Source: Apoda limacodes
Lineage: Eukaryota; Arthropoda; Insecta; Lepidoptera; Limacodidae
Assembly (NCBI GenBank): GCA_946406115.1
Contig: OX291557.1
Span: forward strand, 6,914,501 to 6,978,500
Reading direction: 5' to 3'
DNA: 64,000 nt
In this document: piece after piece, positions 21,883 to 34,845 of the stretch
Layout: every line of letters starts with the position of its first letter
Numbering within the stretch: the stretch's first letter is position 1
Program-made: the position numbers and the translations under genes
Notes under the pieces: model-generated
What the model saw: only the letters and a program-made list of their open reading frames with translations
What the model was told of the DNA's origin: nothing
Database searches by the model: none

Positions 21883-22392
21883 AAAAAACCGACTAAGTTC
21901 GTTTACACGCATTAAGTTAGGGTTCCGTAGAATGAGAATAATTGTGAATATCTAAAAAAATTTTTAACCAATTTTGTCCACTATAATTCTTGATGGAAGT
22001 ATAGTATTTATAAGGCCTTACGATCATTTTTTTAGTTTTTTAGATCACTAAATATAGTAAAAAAACTAAAAATTTTGCAAATAAAAAAAAATAAGAGAAA
22101 AGTTTCATTAAAGACCTGAGTTGCATTTTTGAATCCCTTTTGAATGATACCCTACATGTCGATGTTGGTTCGATGTATGGAGAGCTAACCCTAAATATTT
22201 TTTTCTTAATTTTCGTAATAAATCTTTATGGATTCACAGATCACAAAAGACACCTCTTTGCAAAATCTCATTTAATTGTATCCAAAAACAGCGGAATTAT
22301 AAGGCTGTGCCATACAAGTGGACGAACGGACGGACAAACATGTCGTGTTTATAAAGCTTAAGTTTTTGTCTTTTAGCTACGAAACCCTAAAT
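21883..22392 (+). mobile_element. Rep-2, diverged copy
   Basis: It starts AAAAAACCGAC, then GTTAGGGTTCCGTAG, and ends GGACGAACGGACGGACAAAC, then CTACGAAACCCTAAATAC. The end layout is the same as at 3165-3790. The 73-codon frame inside (22140-22361) reads through the repeat and is not a gene. Confidence 0.65.
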
Positions 22393-22439
22393 ACAGCAAA
22401 ACTATCCATGGCCATCCTAGTTATTACTATAAAAGGGAC

Positions 22440-22640
22440 ACCCTAATAAAGAGTGTAAGCCATCGGGCGGACGGGATGCAATCAGCATGTAAATGCGGCT
22501 CTCACTCCGCGGAGCAAACATTGAATATTGATCGACGCATTATGATAATGCATGAATTCTAAATGTTACTGATGATCTGCCGGAGAAGGCAACGCCGCCG
22601 CTCCGCCGCGCTCGTGTGAACGCGCCTTTATGTTTACTGT
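22440..22640. other. GC-rich island, unassigned
   Basis: The segment includes GGCGGACGGGATG, CTCCGCGGAGC (an 11-base palindromic run) and CGCCGCCGCTCCGCCGCGCT, in sharp contrast with the AT-rich flanks. No frame of note runs through it. It could be a regulatory or first-exon segment of a host gene, or part of an unrecognised element. Confidence 0.3.
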
Positions 22641-22811
22641 CCACGGTTACAGAAAACTAATCATACAAACCGATCGGTGATTCAATTTAATATTTTACCC
22701 CTTTTTTTATTGACTATTATTTTTACCTTCTATAGGTAAGTGGACAAGTACCTATAAACAAAAAGCTAGATTTTGTAATTAGCACACGTATTAATGGCAT
22801 ACGTACGTATA

Positions 22812-23301
22812 CAGGGTTAAAAATTAAGTCGACTAAGTTATAGCTGCCGTTTTTTTTGTCTAATGTCTTCTTTTTTTGTGTTTTGTGTCTCTAACTTATT
22901 TAGTTTTGCTATTTTTGTGTAGTAGATTAGTTGCTTAATTATTCTGAACACTAAAATTGCAAGTACTGAGTCATAGTAGACGATTAACAGTATAAAAAAG
23001 AAATAAATTCGAAATAAATGTTATTTCTTACTTCAATACAAGAGAAAAAGTCTATGACAGTTGAGCTGTAGATGTTTGTAAAAATATTTACGGTTCCATA
23101 GCAAAACTAAATAAGTTAGAGACAGAAAATACAAAAAACGGGGATAATAGCCAAAAAACGGTAATTTTTTTTAAAAATTCTTCAAAGTACTATAACTTAA
23201 GAACGGCTAAGTTTAGTGTACGGTGTTTCATAGTCAAATCAGTCAGAAATGATACAAACTACATCCTCTTTAAGGATATAGGTCGACTTAACTTTAACCC
23301 T
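22812..23301. mobile_element. MITE-2: 490-bp element with TA target duplication
   Basis: The left end reads CAGGGTTAAAAATTAAGTCG and the right end, reverse-complemented, CAGGGTTAAAGTTAAGTCGA. TA flanks both (22810-22811 and 23302-23303). A second, internal inverted pair of 26 bp is perfect (22887-22912 and 23098-23123, core CTAACTTATTTAG). A TA target and a CAGGG start fit Tc1/mariner-type non-autonomous elements. There is no coding capacity. Confidence 0.85.
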
Positions 23302-24894
23302 GTATATGTATGTATACTTTACAAAAATCATAGCACAATGACATAATAACTAATTCATAATAAAATTACGCGTAGTCTACTTTCCATTTTGTGTAGGGAA
23401 TTTGAAAGTTTTGCATCAATTTCCATATACCTATTTTTTTTATAACGTATATATATCCTCCAACTACTATAGTTTTCCAATACTAATGGCACAAAATCTT
23501 TTTGTCTTATTTTTCGCGAGTCTTATCTGTAGATGAAACTGCAGTGTCGGAAGCCCACTTAATATTATTGGCATAAGTATGTTAGGTTTTTTTGACTAGC
23601 TTTACCTATTATTCTACATTACCAGAATTATTTTCAGGTGGGATATTAAACACGCTGAAACAAGTTTTCAAACATTGTTACGTCCATATTAATAACTAAT
23701 TCCAAAATCAAATTAACTTATTAAAAAAAACTTTTTTAAATATGAGTACAACCACCTCGCAAGGTAAACGTCCGAACTTTAAATACCTTCGCATTGTACA
23801 TAAAAATTTATGATCACTCATTTTTAACCGAGACAACAATATCCATTTCATTAGAAAAAGAAACAAAAACTCGCTTAAATTAACTACGTACCTGTACATT
23901 TAATATCATCAATTTGCCAGCTATTCATGATTTGAATCACGCGTCAAGATAAAGACGCGTTACCAATGATTGTTGATTTGAAAGCCGGTAGCCATCTTGT
24001 TTATACAATGCCGGTAGCCTAGCCGACGGGGTTACTAAAGGCTCGCACGAGTTATGGCACGAACCTATCTATTGTATGCTAATAAATCGCCTGTGATACG
24101 AATGCGCTAACACATCTATCCAGCCACAATTTATGTCTAGGCATTCTTTAATACTAAATCTATTCCTAGAATAAGACTTTGTAGTAATCCTTATTTAAAA
24201 CTGGACATTCCGTCACGTTTAAAAACAGACTCCTAATCTGCATTCTTTGGAAAGAATTTCGGTAAAAAGTCGGAGAGATTTGTTTTGAAAACTGGAGGTA
24301 TTTAAGTAGTTTGTTCATGGAATAAAGTTAAGATTGGCTGTCTAAATAAAGTCTCAGCGGAATGAGGGAAATTCTTGAAAGTTTCTTTGGATGTTTTAAT
24401 TATATTTTTGACAACGACTATAGAAAAACAAAGCTAATCTTAATTAAATCATTAATACATACTTTATTTCATACAAAATTACAAAGTTGTCGCTGGGAAG
24501 TAAATAAAAAATATCTATTTAAATAAATGTTCAACATATTTTGCAATGTTTTCTTTAAATAAATTTTATTTCTTACGGAATTTGGCAGCAATGTAATTTT
24601 TTTTTTATTTGTTCGTGCCACTTAATGTTATCCAAAGTGATGAAATAATATCCAAAAGTAGGTCATAAATAAATTAAAAAACTTTACAGAAAATGTTTTC
24701 AGAATAATACAATAATAGTTCATTAAAAATAAAACATTAAAAAATATTTAGTGATTGCTAGTATGACTTGTGAGAATTATGTATTTAGGTCTGTGTGCCT
24801 ACGGAACCCTAATACCAAGGCCAAACCTACTTGTCGTCAAGAGAGAATTGAATCTTTTTGATCGTAACTCATAAACATTGTACTACCATATACT
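23302..24894. other. No gene seen (1.6 kb)
   Basis: AT-rich. GCCGGTAGCC occurs twice near 23980-24020. CTACGGAACCCTAA at about 24799 is a lone Rep-1/Rep-2-type end. Nothing else is assigned. Confidence 0.4.
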
Positions 24895-25300
24895 ATTCTA
24901 CCGCGGGAAAAACCTATTCCTATACTTTCGATCGAAAAAGTATTCTTTGTTTTTCTCAGTTACAGCTATCTCTGTGCGAAATTTTAAGTTAATTGTAAGC
25001 ACATTTATAAAGTTTATTCCCGTGGGAACTTTGATCAGAATAAAAAGTATTCTATATTATTTTCTGTCCGTCCATGCTATCCCTATAGGTGTCTGGCACC
25101 AGATCACATTTCACATCAATTGCTTCAATGTGAAATGTTTCTTTTGACTTGACTTACAAAAATATAACGTATGCCTGTTTATCCTGAAAGTTTACTTAAA
25201 ATATTCGTAAAAGATTTTTTTACATCGGTTGAGTAGTTTTGGATATTACCTTTTAGTCCAACCTTACAAACTTTACCTCTGTATAACATAAGTGTAGATA
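24895..25300 (-). mobile_element. Rep-3, diverged and partly duplicated copy
   Basis: ACCGCGGGAAAAAC with AAAGTATTCT and CTATCTCTGTGCGAAATTTT (24899-24985) is the Rep-3 core in antisense. A second block at 25015-25060 (TTCCCGTGGGAACTTTGATC, AAAAGTATTCTATA) repeats the start. TCGGTTGAGTAGTTTTGG at 25227 is a Rep-3-type tail. The 89-codon frame across it is incidental. Confidence 0.55.
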
Positions 25301-25419
25301 AATTTATCCGAAACGAAATAAATTGTATGAGCTGGGGTTTATTTAGCTGATTGCTAAAATTCATAGTTTTTGATTTGTACATGAAATTTCATCTGTAGGG
25401 TTTTTATAAGTTTCATTTG

Positions 25420-25545
25420 TTTTTTTTTTATAACACACAGTGCCATCTGGTCCCAAACAAAGTAAAGCTAGTATTATGGATACCAGATAACATATAAATA
25501 CATATATGTGTATATACTTTATATAACTTAAGAATTAAAGTTAAT
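25420..25545 (-). mobile_element. SINE type S, 3' part
   Basis: A T-run is followed by ACACAGTGCCATCTGGTCCC and AAAGTAAAGC, the reverse complement of the type S tail at 28067-28105. The head is missing. Confidence 0.75.
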
Positions 25546-26029
25546 GTCCCCCACTTGGGAAGAGCTTTGCTTACACTTTTTGAAACATTTTTTTTTGTAC
25601 TTGTTTATGTATAAATTTAAGGGTTGTAAACAACTACATGCTAATACACTCTGTATTGCATATTACTGTGGCGGGATTCACCCTTCCATCAGCATGTGGG
25701 GGAGAACCTCTTTTTACCGAACACTTTAGTCCTCTCTGGAACCCCTTTCACTGAGCCCATCGTTGCAACATTGCTTCTAATGTATTAGTGTGTCTTAGTG
25801 TTAATTTTATTCTACGCTAATAGTTAATTCCTTCTTTCCCAGCCTTATTCTTCCCCACTTTTGGGGCACATTGTGACTTGAGCGAGGGCAATTTGGGCCA
25901 TAAGCCATCACGTGGACCCGATGCACAATCCGCATCATATTTTAGCGTATGTGTTTTTCCTCGCAATTTTTTTTCTTCACCGTAAAGCCAGTGTTAACTA
26001 CGTTTGCCAAAATAAAAAAAAAACAGTGA
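25546..26029. other. No gene seen
   Basis: AT-rich DNA with a GC-richer part (25660-25950) that I do not recognise. Confidence 0.4.
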
Positions 26030-26188
26030 AAAGGGTTTCGGTTTTTTTTTACTGAGCAAAAGTTAATTTATCGTTTTTTCACGTTTTATGGGTCTGACCC
26101 ATATCCAGAAGAAAACAGTTATTAAATTTTAGTCGGATCTGCTCAGCGGATCTGGAGAAACCTTTGCCAAAATAAATGAATTTTAGGT
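26030..26188 (+). mobile_element. Rep-7, copy 1
   Basis: The core TTTTAGTCGGATCTGCTCAG and CTTTGCCAAAATAAATGAA (26125-26180) recurs at 41795-41850 with few differences. The upstream AT-rich part is weakly similar. The family is not known to me. Confidence 0.6.
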
Positions 26189-26983
26189 TGTATAATTCCT
26201 TAATGTACTAATATTTAAATCCTTAATTATTAATGTGTGCTTATTGCTTATTCTTTATTTATTTGTACTAAACCCTCAGCGCTCAAAATGATAACTTCCA
26301 CTTGACGACTTTTTATAATTAAATTAAACTTCTGTATTTCTCTAAACCACACGCATCGCATAATAGAAATAAATCAAAACGAATTAACCCTTTCGCTGCG
26401 GTGACCAACGGTCACATCGAGAAGTGACTTAAATGATAAATCACTGTGACATGTCACGGCTGATAATTTAGGGACGCGATATATCATACAATATGCCATT
26501 CACTACAGCGGTATAGTTTGAGACCGCACAGTGAAAATTACAAAGTCAATGGTCTATAACAAACACGGTGATTGCGCCAGTTGGTATCTAAGTTGAACCA
26601 GACCGCAAATCTACAATGGCTTCTGACCACCGAGTCTACCGGACCAAACCGGTTCAACTGGGTTATAAATTTTAAACTTTGCATAGTTTTATGGATAACT
26701 GTAAACTGGACGTACTGTCTGTATTTTGGTTAGAAATTTGATACGAGGTTATTTGGACTTTGACATTAGACTGAAAGTTTGTGCACAGAGTGTATTTAAG
26801 GGTACAAGTGTAGACAATAATCCAAATTGGTTAAATCAAATTACCTACTTAAGATTTGCATGTAGTGCAGTGTCACCAAATTTTTTTCCAACCAAGGTCT
26901 TAACATCCTTTAACGTTGTAAAAAAACGTGATAAATTAAGAAAAAACTTTATAAAAGACAATAAATATAATAATGTTTAATAT
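26189..26983. other. No gene seen; possible lone piggyBac-type end
   Basis: TTAACCCTTTCGCTGCGG at about 26384-26401 looks like a TTAA site with a CCCTTT terminus, but no partner end was found nearby. The 84-codon frame 26726-26980 (MVRNLIRGYLDFDIRLKV) has no recognised motif; I keep it as unassigned. Confidence 0.35.
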
Positions 26984-27115
26984 ATTTTCTTGAAAGACTC
27001 AGGTAGTCATAAACGAAGAAAAATTATTTCTTTGTAGGGTATATGTATTTAAATTGTACCTATTTCTTAATTCTATGAAGATTTATGTATTTGTTAGATT
27101 GATATACTAGGATAT
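26984..27115 (+). mobile_element. SINE type Y, tail only
   Basis: It matches 9831-9950: GTCATAAACGAAGAAA, then TATTTCTTAATTCTATGAAG, then ACTAGGAT. The tRNA-like head is absent, as in a 5'-truncated copy. Confidence 0.7.
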
Positions 27116-27869
27116 TATAGGTCACTAGGAGTTGTTCATAATAAAAAACGGAACAAAATAAAACACTTCTTTTCAGGTTGTCTTTATTATTCATTAGGAT
27201 ATCATAAATAACAAAAATCAATATCAATAACAGATTTTTCTGTTCATTTTGTAGTAAACAAAGCGTTGGATTTACCACTCTGTGACTTAGTATTTTTTCT
27301 GAAGGATTTATTAACAGTTTTGTAGATAGGTTTTTAACAATTTGTTACGGGGCCCTTAAAGGTGTGATTTCGGTTATCCTGCAAAGAACTTTATGCCATG
27401 ATATTAACCGAAAATAATTTCCCAGTTTGATTTGAAACTTACCTACCCGCATATAGCTTTTATTTTTTGGACCGCTATACGCAGTTTAAACCGCGAGGTA
27501 AAGCTAGTATACCATATATTGCGCTATCATATAGTGTTTCAATGTTGCAGATGCTATACGATAAATGACAGCGGTCTCCTTTCTACTTTATTTCTCTATC
27601 TCTCATGCTGTCTATGAGCTATGTGGCCTCTTTATTGCCACGTCAGTCTCCAGTTCCTTTACGCATACTCAATTTGCTTCTTTTCATAGATTCTCTATCC
27701 GAAGGTTGTCAGAAAGAAATAGCGATAAGACCACCTTAAAGTACTTACTATTTTATATTTCAGAATCTGTTCCATGTCTTACTTACTTAGCAATAAAGAA
27801 TAATTGTGAAGAAAGGTTCTTGAGTGGCAACCACTAATCGGAAGATGGACCGTGGACCAGGTGGACAGA
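27116..27869. other. No gene seen
   Basis: AT-rich. The two overlapping plus-strand frames (27432-27617 and 27565-27837) are hydrophobic and carry no motif. I do not call them genes. Confidence 0.4.
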
Positions 27870-28147
27870 CGACCTTGTAGTGGACTGTAGTGTGGCCAGC
27901 TGCTGTGCGGAGGGTGTGGGTTTGATTCCCGCACTGGACAAACATTTATGTCATAATATAAACATTTGTGTTTGTCTTAAGTCTAGGTGTATTCATGTAT
28001 GATATGTATGTATTTACAAAAAAAAAGTAATATTTATGTCTATTATCTTGGTACCCATAACACAAGCTTTGCTTACTTTGGGACCAGACGGCGCTGTGTG
28101 TAATGTCTAAAAATATTTATTATTATTATTTTATTAATATTATTATT
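27870..28147 (+). mobile_element. SINE type S, copy 2 (nearly full length)
   Basis: The head ends with B-box GGTTTGATTCCC (27919-27930). The body holds ACAAACATTTATGTCATAA and GTCTTAAGTCTAGGTGTA. The tail holds GCTTACTTTGGGACCAGACG, GCGCTGTGTGTAATGTCT and a (TTA)n end. This copy links the head seen at 7690 and 42497 to the tail seen at 25420 and 62842. Confidence 0.85.
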
Positions 28148-29645
28148 TAACTTTAGTCATATTAAAGTAGGTACCGTATTTGTAATCTTTCATACTAGAC
28201 CTCAGACGACCCGGTGTTATATTTCGCATACTGATCAGGTTATACCAGTGTTGCCATAAGCTATTACAATAAATATACTATTTATAGTAGGAAAAGGCCT
28301 TTGTGCGATGACCAGTCATTTGCGGTCAGTTTACTGATGTGTTTTTCATTCTTCATTGCAGGTTTATATTTCCTGTAATAACGTAAACTATTAAGTTCTT
28401 TATTGCTAAGGGATGGGTAAGTATTTGTAATTCCGTTAGTGAAATTTTAATATTATATTAAAATTATTAAAATTTGTTTTATGACTCGTAATGTGCCTTT
28501 CTAAATGTCAAAGCAACAACGGTTGTTTATCGTGGAAATTGACGAAAACTAGTTGCGTTAAGTAAAAAGTTAAGTACTTTTTAAACTGAGCTGGCTAAAA
28601 TTTATTCAATTTTTTTTAGAAGGATAAAATTCTCATTTAACAGAGTAAAAGGTGTTTTTTTTTTCTTTTTTTACGGTTTCTGTGATTGGAGACTATCTTT
28701 CCATGAGGTCGCATCCACTCGGAGTGTATTCAAGACCTTAAAATATGTCAGGTTAAAAGATGATTGCAGCAGCATTACATTGTTAGTCTATGAATGAACA
28801 GAAAAAGGAATGTAGATCATAATTGCCTAGGATCTAGTGATTCTGACTGTTTTAAATAATGAGACCCAGTATTTTATTTATGATTCAAGAATATCTGTTC
28901 AGCCGTTTGAAGACCATCAGCTCTTTTCTATTTGATAAAGTGTTATGAGCCAAACGATTCCAAATTTCGTATTCTGGTACTTCAATGATAATGTAACGAC
29001 ATAATAATCTTGACCTCATGCGGCAGTTTTACCTAAAATCTGGAGAAGACGCAACAATAACATTATCGCGTTATTTTATGCCTAAACTGTTTTTATTCTA
29101 AGGTAAAAGTACCCTACAAATACGAAGCCTAAAAGTGTGTGACCAATAATCAATAATTTCAATTTGACATACAAATAATTTAGGAAGTGACGAATCTTAT
29201 TTAGTATATATGTCACTAATGTCTGAAATGAGCTTTCGATATATCTGATAGAGGTAACACTTTAAATAACGGTTTTACTATGAGAGACATACGCCCACAT
29301 AACTATGAGAATTCTTTCTCACGATTTCCTTCCTTCTTATGTTTCATGCCCAACACGGTTTTTTTATGAATTGATTGAATTGATATTATTAGGGCGGAAC
29401 TAATTTTTTTTTTTTGGATTTTGATTTGGAATTGTTATAAAAAGTTACCAAGCGCCACCAGTATACTTAATAAAAAATAAAAAATATCAAAGTATTGTAA
29501 GAGCCCATGCCATAACATAAATATCTAAAAAATATACAAATTTAGGGGATAATTTAGCTGCGTACAAACTTACAAATATATACTTAATTATATATGAGCA
29601 ATTACTAACTTTAAAATTATTCAATATAATAGCTTTTGCCAATAT
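28148..29645. other. No gene seen (1.5 kb)
   Basis: AT-rich, with T-runs at 28656-28666 and 29409-29416. No element recognised. Confidence 0.4.
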
Positions 29646-29738
29646 TTGAAGGGTCGGCAACGCGCGAGCGATGCCCCTGGTGTTGCAAGCATCCATAGGC
29701 CACGGTGACCGCTTACCATCAGGCGGACCGTGTGTTTG
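29646..29738 (+). mobile_element. LINE-A, 3' tail only
   Basis: It runs from TTTGAAGGGTCGGCAACG through GTTGCAAGCATCCATAGGCC to CATCAGGCGGACCGTGTG. It is a strongly 5'-truncated insertion of under 100 bp. An (TA)n tract follows in place of the usual poly(A). Confidence 0.88.
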
Positions 29739-30649
29739 TTTATATATATATAATAGCAGCTTTTCGATTTGTAGGGCAAGTCCCAGGATTGTATGATGAA
29801 TGTTTGGTACAGCAAGCTTTGTTTAGTTACAACACCAATAAAAAGTAATCTTATCAACATATTTATCTGCAGAAAATCACTACTGCTGTCATAAATGGAT
29901 CTTGGTAGATTCTCAAAATCCCAGCTTAGTTTATTCTTTGCCCGGTAATTAACTTGGGCTAGAGACCGTATATTTATATTAGGTACCTTTATAAATTTCA
30001 TTGGAACAAATAAAAACCCTAAAAAAAATGAGAACTTGGTAACATTTGTCGTAGAATCATTTGCTAACTGAACCTAACCCAAGATACATGACTTATACAG
30101 TGCGCTTTCTGTTCCTTTCTTTTCCATACTTGACGATCTGCCTAGGTGTCCAATGAACTGGCTAATTTAACCAGATGGCTGCAACATAAACATTGTGGTG
30201 TTATTACCATGTGCCAAGATTATGTAGACGCACTATACTGTACACTTTTAATGGAAAAAGGGTATTTATTATTTAACATATTACAAATAAGCGGGTATTA
30301 TATAGTCTTCACATTAAAATTAATCTAAGAAACAAATTTCTACAAACTCGTGTGACGTAGCCACCGATCCACTATAAGAACAACATTCTTTATTTATAAT
30401 TGTGTTAGCTTCATGCACTGGGGCATAGGATCATGATAAAAAGCCCGTTATGAATATCATCACTGTACACTATAAGAAAGCTTCAAGTGGCTTTTTGTAG
30501 TTGAAAAACTTATTACACAAAGTTCTTATTGGAAGATATCAAATCTTGATGCCCTTTAGATGATATATCGTGCTTGTTTGACATGGCTCGTTTTATACGA
30601 AAATTATTTTTGATATGAATTTTTGGAATATGTTATCGATATCCCACTA
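29739..30649. other. No gene seen
   Basis: AT-rich. The 126-codon minus frame 29621-30001 reads partly antisense through the LINE-A tail and is not a gene. The plus frame at 30146-30328 has no motif. Confidence 0.4.
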
Positions 30650-30930
30650 ATGTTATAAATGCGAAAGTTTGGAGGTTAGTTACTCAAGCAACCATCAGAC
30701 GGATCGGAATGAAACTTGGCGTACATATAGGTTAGTTTCTGGAATAGGACACAGGTAATTTTATTCTGGAAAATTCAAAAGATCTCGCGGGAGTAACTAT
30801 AGCCAAATTCCACTTGATCGAACTATCTAACCGAGAACAAACTTCTTTAGCATACTCAAGTAGTTGTGAGAAACCCACGCCGAAATTTAGGCCAGGTGAC
30901 GCTCTACGCTAAAACGAGTTTCAAATAGTG
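30650..30930 (+). mobile_element. Rep-3, copy with no microsatellite
   Basis: It starts ATGTTATAAATGCGAAAGTT and has GACGGATCGGAATGAAACTT, then CGCGGGAGTAACTATAGCC, then GAGAAACCCACGCCGA. The order of blocks is the same as at 33150-33515. It abuts MITE-3. Confidence 0.75.
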
Positions 30931-30933
30931 TTA

Positions 30934-31313
30934 GGAGAATACGATTCGCGTCGCCTCATAGCGCACTTCATACAAACGAATTTCCTATTTGTATTCGACA
31001 TTTACTGTTCAAACACTATGAAATTTTGAAGACATGATCTCAAGCCGAATATCTATGTCTGTGGTATTCCAAAATTCTGAAAATTGTTTTCATTAAGTGG
31101 TAATCTTATTTGAGACCATTCGTATGAAAAACTAGAACCCTGTATAACTTTTGAACTATATAATTTAATAGAAAACTGACACGCTGCAGACCTAAATATT
31201 TTTTCCTAGAATACTTGTTTAAAATTGTAAGGTATTTGAATGGTAAATGTCAAAAATAAGTGGGAAATTCCTTTGTATGAAACACGCTGAGAGGCGACAC
31301 GAATCGTATCATC
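30934..31313. mobile_element. MITE-3, copy 1 (full length)
   Basis: The left end is GAGAATACGATTCGCGTCGC and the right end, reverse-complemented, is GATGATACGATTCGTGTCGC. The inverted arms extend about 65 bp (CTTCATACAAACGAATTTCC on the left). TTA flanks both sides. The family is also present at 38831 and 60051. The transposase type is unknown; a 3-bp TTA site would fit a Harbinger-type element. Confidence 0.8.
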
Positions 31314-32069
31314 TTAAGGGTGTTATCGGTAAACGGGCCGCCCGCAATACAAACTTCCGATTTCGGTTAGGGTTAAGATGTAGAAAATGGCTCGTTTCCA
31401 AATCAAGGTCAAATTAATTTTTTTTTCTGTTTCTTATCGAAATAAGTTTATTTTAGTTCTTTATTAGCAATTTTTTTTTATAAATATATCATGTACAATA
31501 TTTTCTTAATAGTGGTACGAGTTATGGGTGTCATTCATAATTATCTTTACGTGTATTAAATTTTAGCGCTTTAGTTAAATGTACATGGTTAAACTATCCT
31601 TTATTTGGGTTCTGAATCCTAATAAGAAAAAAAAATTAACTATTCGAAAGCCTGCTTTATGTTTTATTTGAAATAAAATAGTTTTTTTTTTCTAGTGTAA
31701 GAATTTTCTCTAAAACCTATATGTAGGAAGGATCTTTTGAGAATGACGTAATGTCGTGATTTAACATTTTACAGTTATCTATACCTCATACATTAAATTA
31801 CTACTATAATATCTACAGTTACTGGTTTTTTTTTCCATTTTAGAGCCAAAGGTTAGTTGTACTAGTAATTAATTATTTATTTTGTGGTATCTAATCTTTT
31901 TGACAAATACAATTAAGTTTAATCGTTTCGACATTTAAGTGTTTCTTTTAACTTATTTTTATTTATTTAAAGTACTCATACACTTACTCTAACAATCCAA
32001 GATCATTATAGTCATAATATACGTTTACATATATTTTACATAAATCAACTATCATCTTTGCAATTTTTT
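31314..32069. other. No gene seen
   Basis: AT-rich with several T-runs. No element recognised. Confidence 0.4.
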
Positions 32070-32168
32070 GCGAGTGATACCCCTGGTGTTGCAAGCATCC
32101 ATAGGCTACGGTGACCGCTTGCCATCAGGCGGACCGTAAGCTTGTTTGTCACCTTAGCGGTATAAAAA
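32070..32168 (+). mobile_element. LINE-A, 3' tail only
   Basis: GCGAGTGATACCCCTGGTGT to CATCAGGCGGACCGTAAGC, then CACCTTAGCGGTATAAAAAAA. It is a tail-only insertion ending in an A-run. Confidence 0.88.
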
Positions 32169-33149
32169 AATCTCTCGTTTTTCTTGTACACGTTTCTGCT
32201 TCACTTTTTACAATTGTCTTATTATTTTTTTTTTTAATTAAATAATCATCATCATATCTGCATAAGCCTCCTTTATAGCGTGCCACTTTTTAAGGTTCTC
32301 CACCCTCAGCATCCTGCTACCATTTTAAGGAATAACTAATATTAAAATATTAGTTAACATTTCTTTTTATCATTCCTAGCTAAATAAACAACAGTTATAT
32401 TAAGGATATTGTTTGCATTCGCCAAAATTTCAGGACAACCTTTTCTTCGTTAAAAATTTAAGCTATTAGGCCACAACCATGCATGTCTTAAACATTGTTT
32501 AAAATCCTGTCGTTTATTTTTTCAACTACAAATAAAAGAAACTAGCAAAAGATAACCAAGACAAACCTCCGCGTTATCTATTCACACCTTAACCATGTAC
32601 ATGAGTCACATTTTCGGGGCATGTCCAACCCATTCCCATTTGAATGTAACTAGCTACTTTTATCTTCATTATTTATTATCTAAATATGGTAATGGGCTCA
32701 TTCTGAACAGTATTAAATTCCACCTCCTAAATCTAAATTCAACACAAAATGTCAGAAAACACGGCATTACTCTACAAATTACTGAACTAAATAAATTAAA
32801 CTGGAAATGTTATCGTATTTTTATAAACTAAAGTAAGTATTTCTATAATAAAACTTTATTGTAACAGTGATAAGGTGCAAATTGTTTTCATTTTCTGATA
32901 GGATAAGTTTGCTTCATGCAAACTTATTTGGATTCATTAGAATAATTGCAATGGCCGACTCCCATGTCGTGGTTATTAAAAAAACATTAGATAGTGTCAT
33001 ATTCATTAGTTCATAAGAAGAATGTGTGGTCAACCTACGAGAGTCCACGAGCGATCGAATGCTCGTTTTGTAGTTAGCTTGGTTTTTGAGTTTGATTTAA
33101 TTTTCTTTGCAATTTGTAAAGTCCATCACACACGGAGCTATCCATAATA
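32169..33149. other. No gene seen
   Basis: AT-rich. The 78-codon plus frame 32595-32831 (MYMSHIFGACPTHSHLNV) has no recognised motif. Confidence 0.4.
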
Positions 33150-33515
<366 letters not shown>

Positions 33516-34639
33516 CCGCTGGCAAAACCTAGTAACATATATTATAACAAAACACAGTATGGTATATTTTCAATAATAATGTTTGAATAATACATTGAAC
33601 ATATAAGTGATAAAACTTATATGTAGTTTATAAACATCATATCTCTCTATAGATTTTTATGACTTCATTCGCCATTGTACATATAAGTATATAAATGTAC
33701 CTATATGCCTTATGTTGTCTATAATAAATTTTCGAAAAACAAATATTTTTTTAAGAGAAGTAAACCAGACAGCATATACATTTTCTTTGCAGTCAAAAGT
33801 TTGACTATGTTTGAACAGCGTATACTGATTGCTTTTTTTACATTTTAGTTGTGTATGTAAGATTGATATTGATCCGGGTTCGTGAATATCAAAATATCAA
33901 ATATTTAGATAGATATCCGACATTTTTGTTTTTTTTATTTGATATTTATAAAATATGGCATACTTAAATATAAAAAAAAGTCGTGTCTCACTCACTCACT
34001 GATAGAAAATTAATACAATTCAAAGTTATCAAGTATAAGTAGGTATAAGTATATCAAGCATAAATATCGATTTATATACTTATCAGGATATATATCCGAT
34101 ATATATTGATTTATATCATGCGAATTAATAACGTTTTTCTACGAATCTTACAAATTTGTAATTAATTTTTTTTTCTTGAAATTTCAGTTTTAATAACTAA
34201 ACGTTTTTGTAAAAGTGATGCTGCTCTAAAAAATTCTTGTATCGTAATAATGCTTAAAAACTTTAAATATCCCTTAAGGCTTGTACTGTTATGAGCGGAC
34301 GATAAACTAGTGGCCATCAATAGTACGTACTTTATGATGTATTCATATACTGAAATCTTTCCTTTCTAGTTTTTTTTTGTCTGGACTAAGAAATTTTGTC
34401 TGTTTCCTCAAAGTAATAGTCCATTTTGAACAGACACTCCTCATTTACTTTATCAACAATAAAAAATCTTATTTATCACTTGAGAAGAGAGATCCATTAA
34501 AATGATTTGTGTTTTTGAATTTCAAAATTTTTCTCATTTTTATTTTTTAGGTTCGATGCTGTGCATCTTAAAATGTTCACTTTTAGGTACTATCACTATT
34601 ATTACTATAAATAAGAGCTGATTTTTTGAATTCTTATAG
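33516..34639. other. No gene seen
   Basis: AT-rich. 33880-34115 is full of ATATC/GATAT words (e.g. CAGGATATATATCCGATATA). No ends of an element were found. Confidence 0.4.
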
Positions 34640-34845
34640 ATAACTAGATTTTGCCAGCGGCTTCGCCCGCCCTAAATCGGTTATCGGCGTGGACGTTAAG
34701 GCTTGGTAACAGTTATTCCCGCGGGAATTTCGGATGAAAAGTAGCCTATATGCTATTTCATGTTAGGTCCTAACATATATGCATGCGAAGTTTCATCCCG
34801 ATTTATAGTATTAGTATTCACATTTATAATATTAGTAGGATTATG
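34640..34845 (-). mobile_element. Rep-3 copy
   Basis: Antisense order: CTAGATTTTGCCAGCGGCTT, ATTCCCGCGGGAATTTCGGA, GAAGTTTCATCCCGATTTAT, then the end ATTTATAATATTAGTAGGAT. It is near full length. Confidence 0.85.

Noticed and set aside
24878..25147. 89-codon plus-strand frame
   Set aside because: It reads antisense through Rep-3-like sequence.
26384..26640. piggyBac-type element starting TTAACCCTTT
   Set aside because: Only one end is visible, and a TTAA with CCC is easily met by chance.
29621..30001. 126-codon minus-strand frame
   Set aside because: It reads partly antisense through the LINE-A tail and then through AT-rich DNA. No protein motif.
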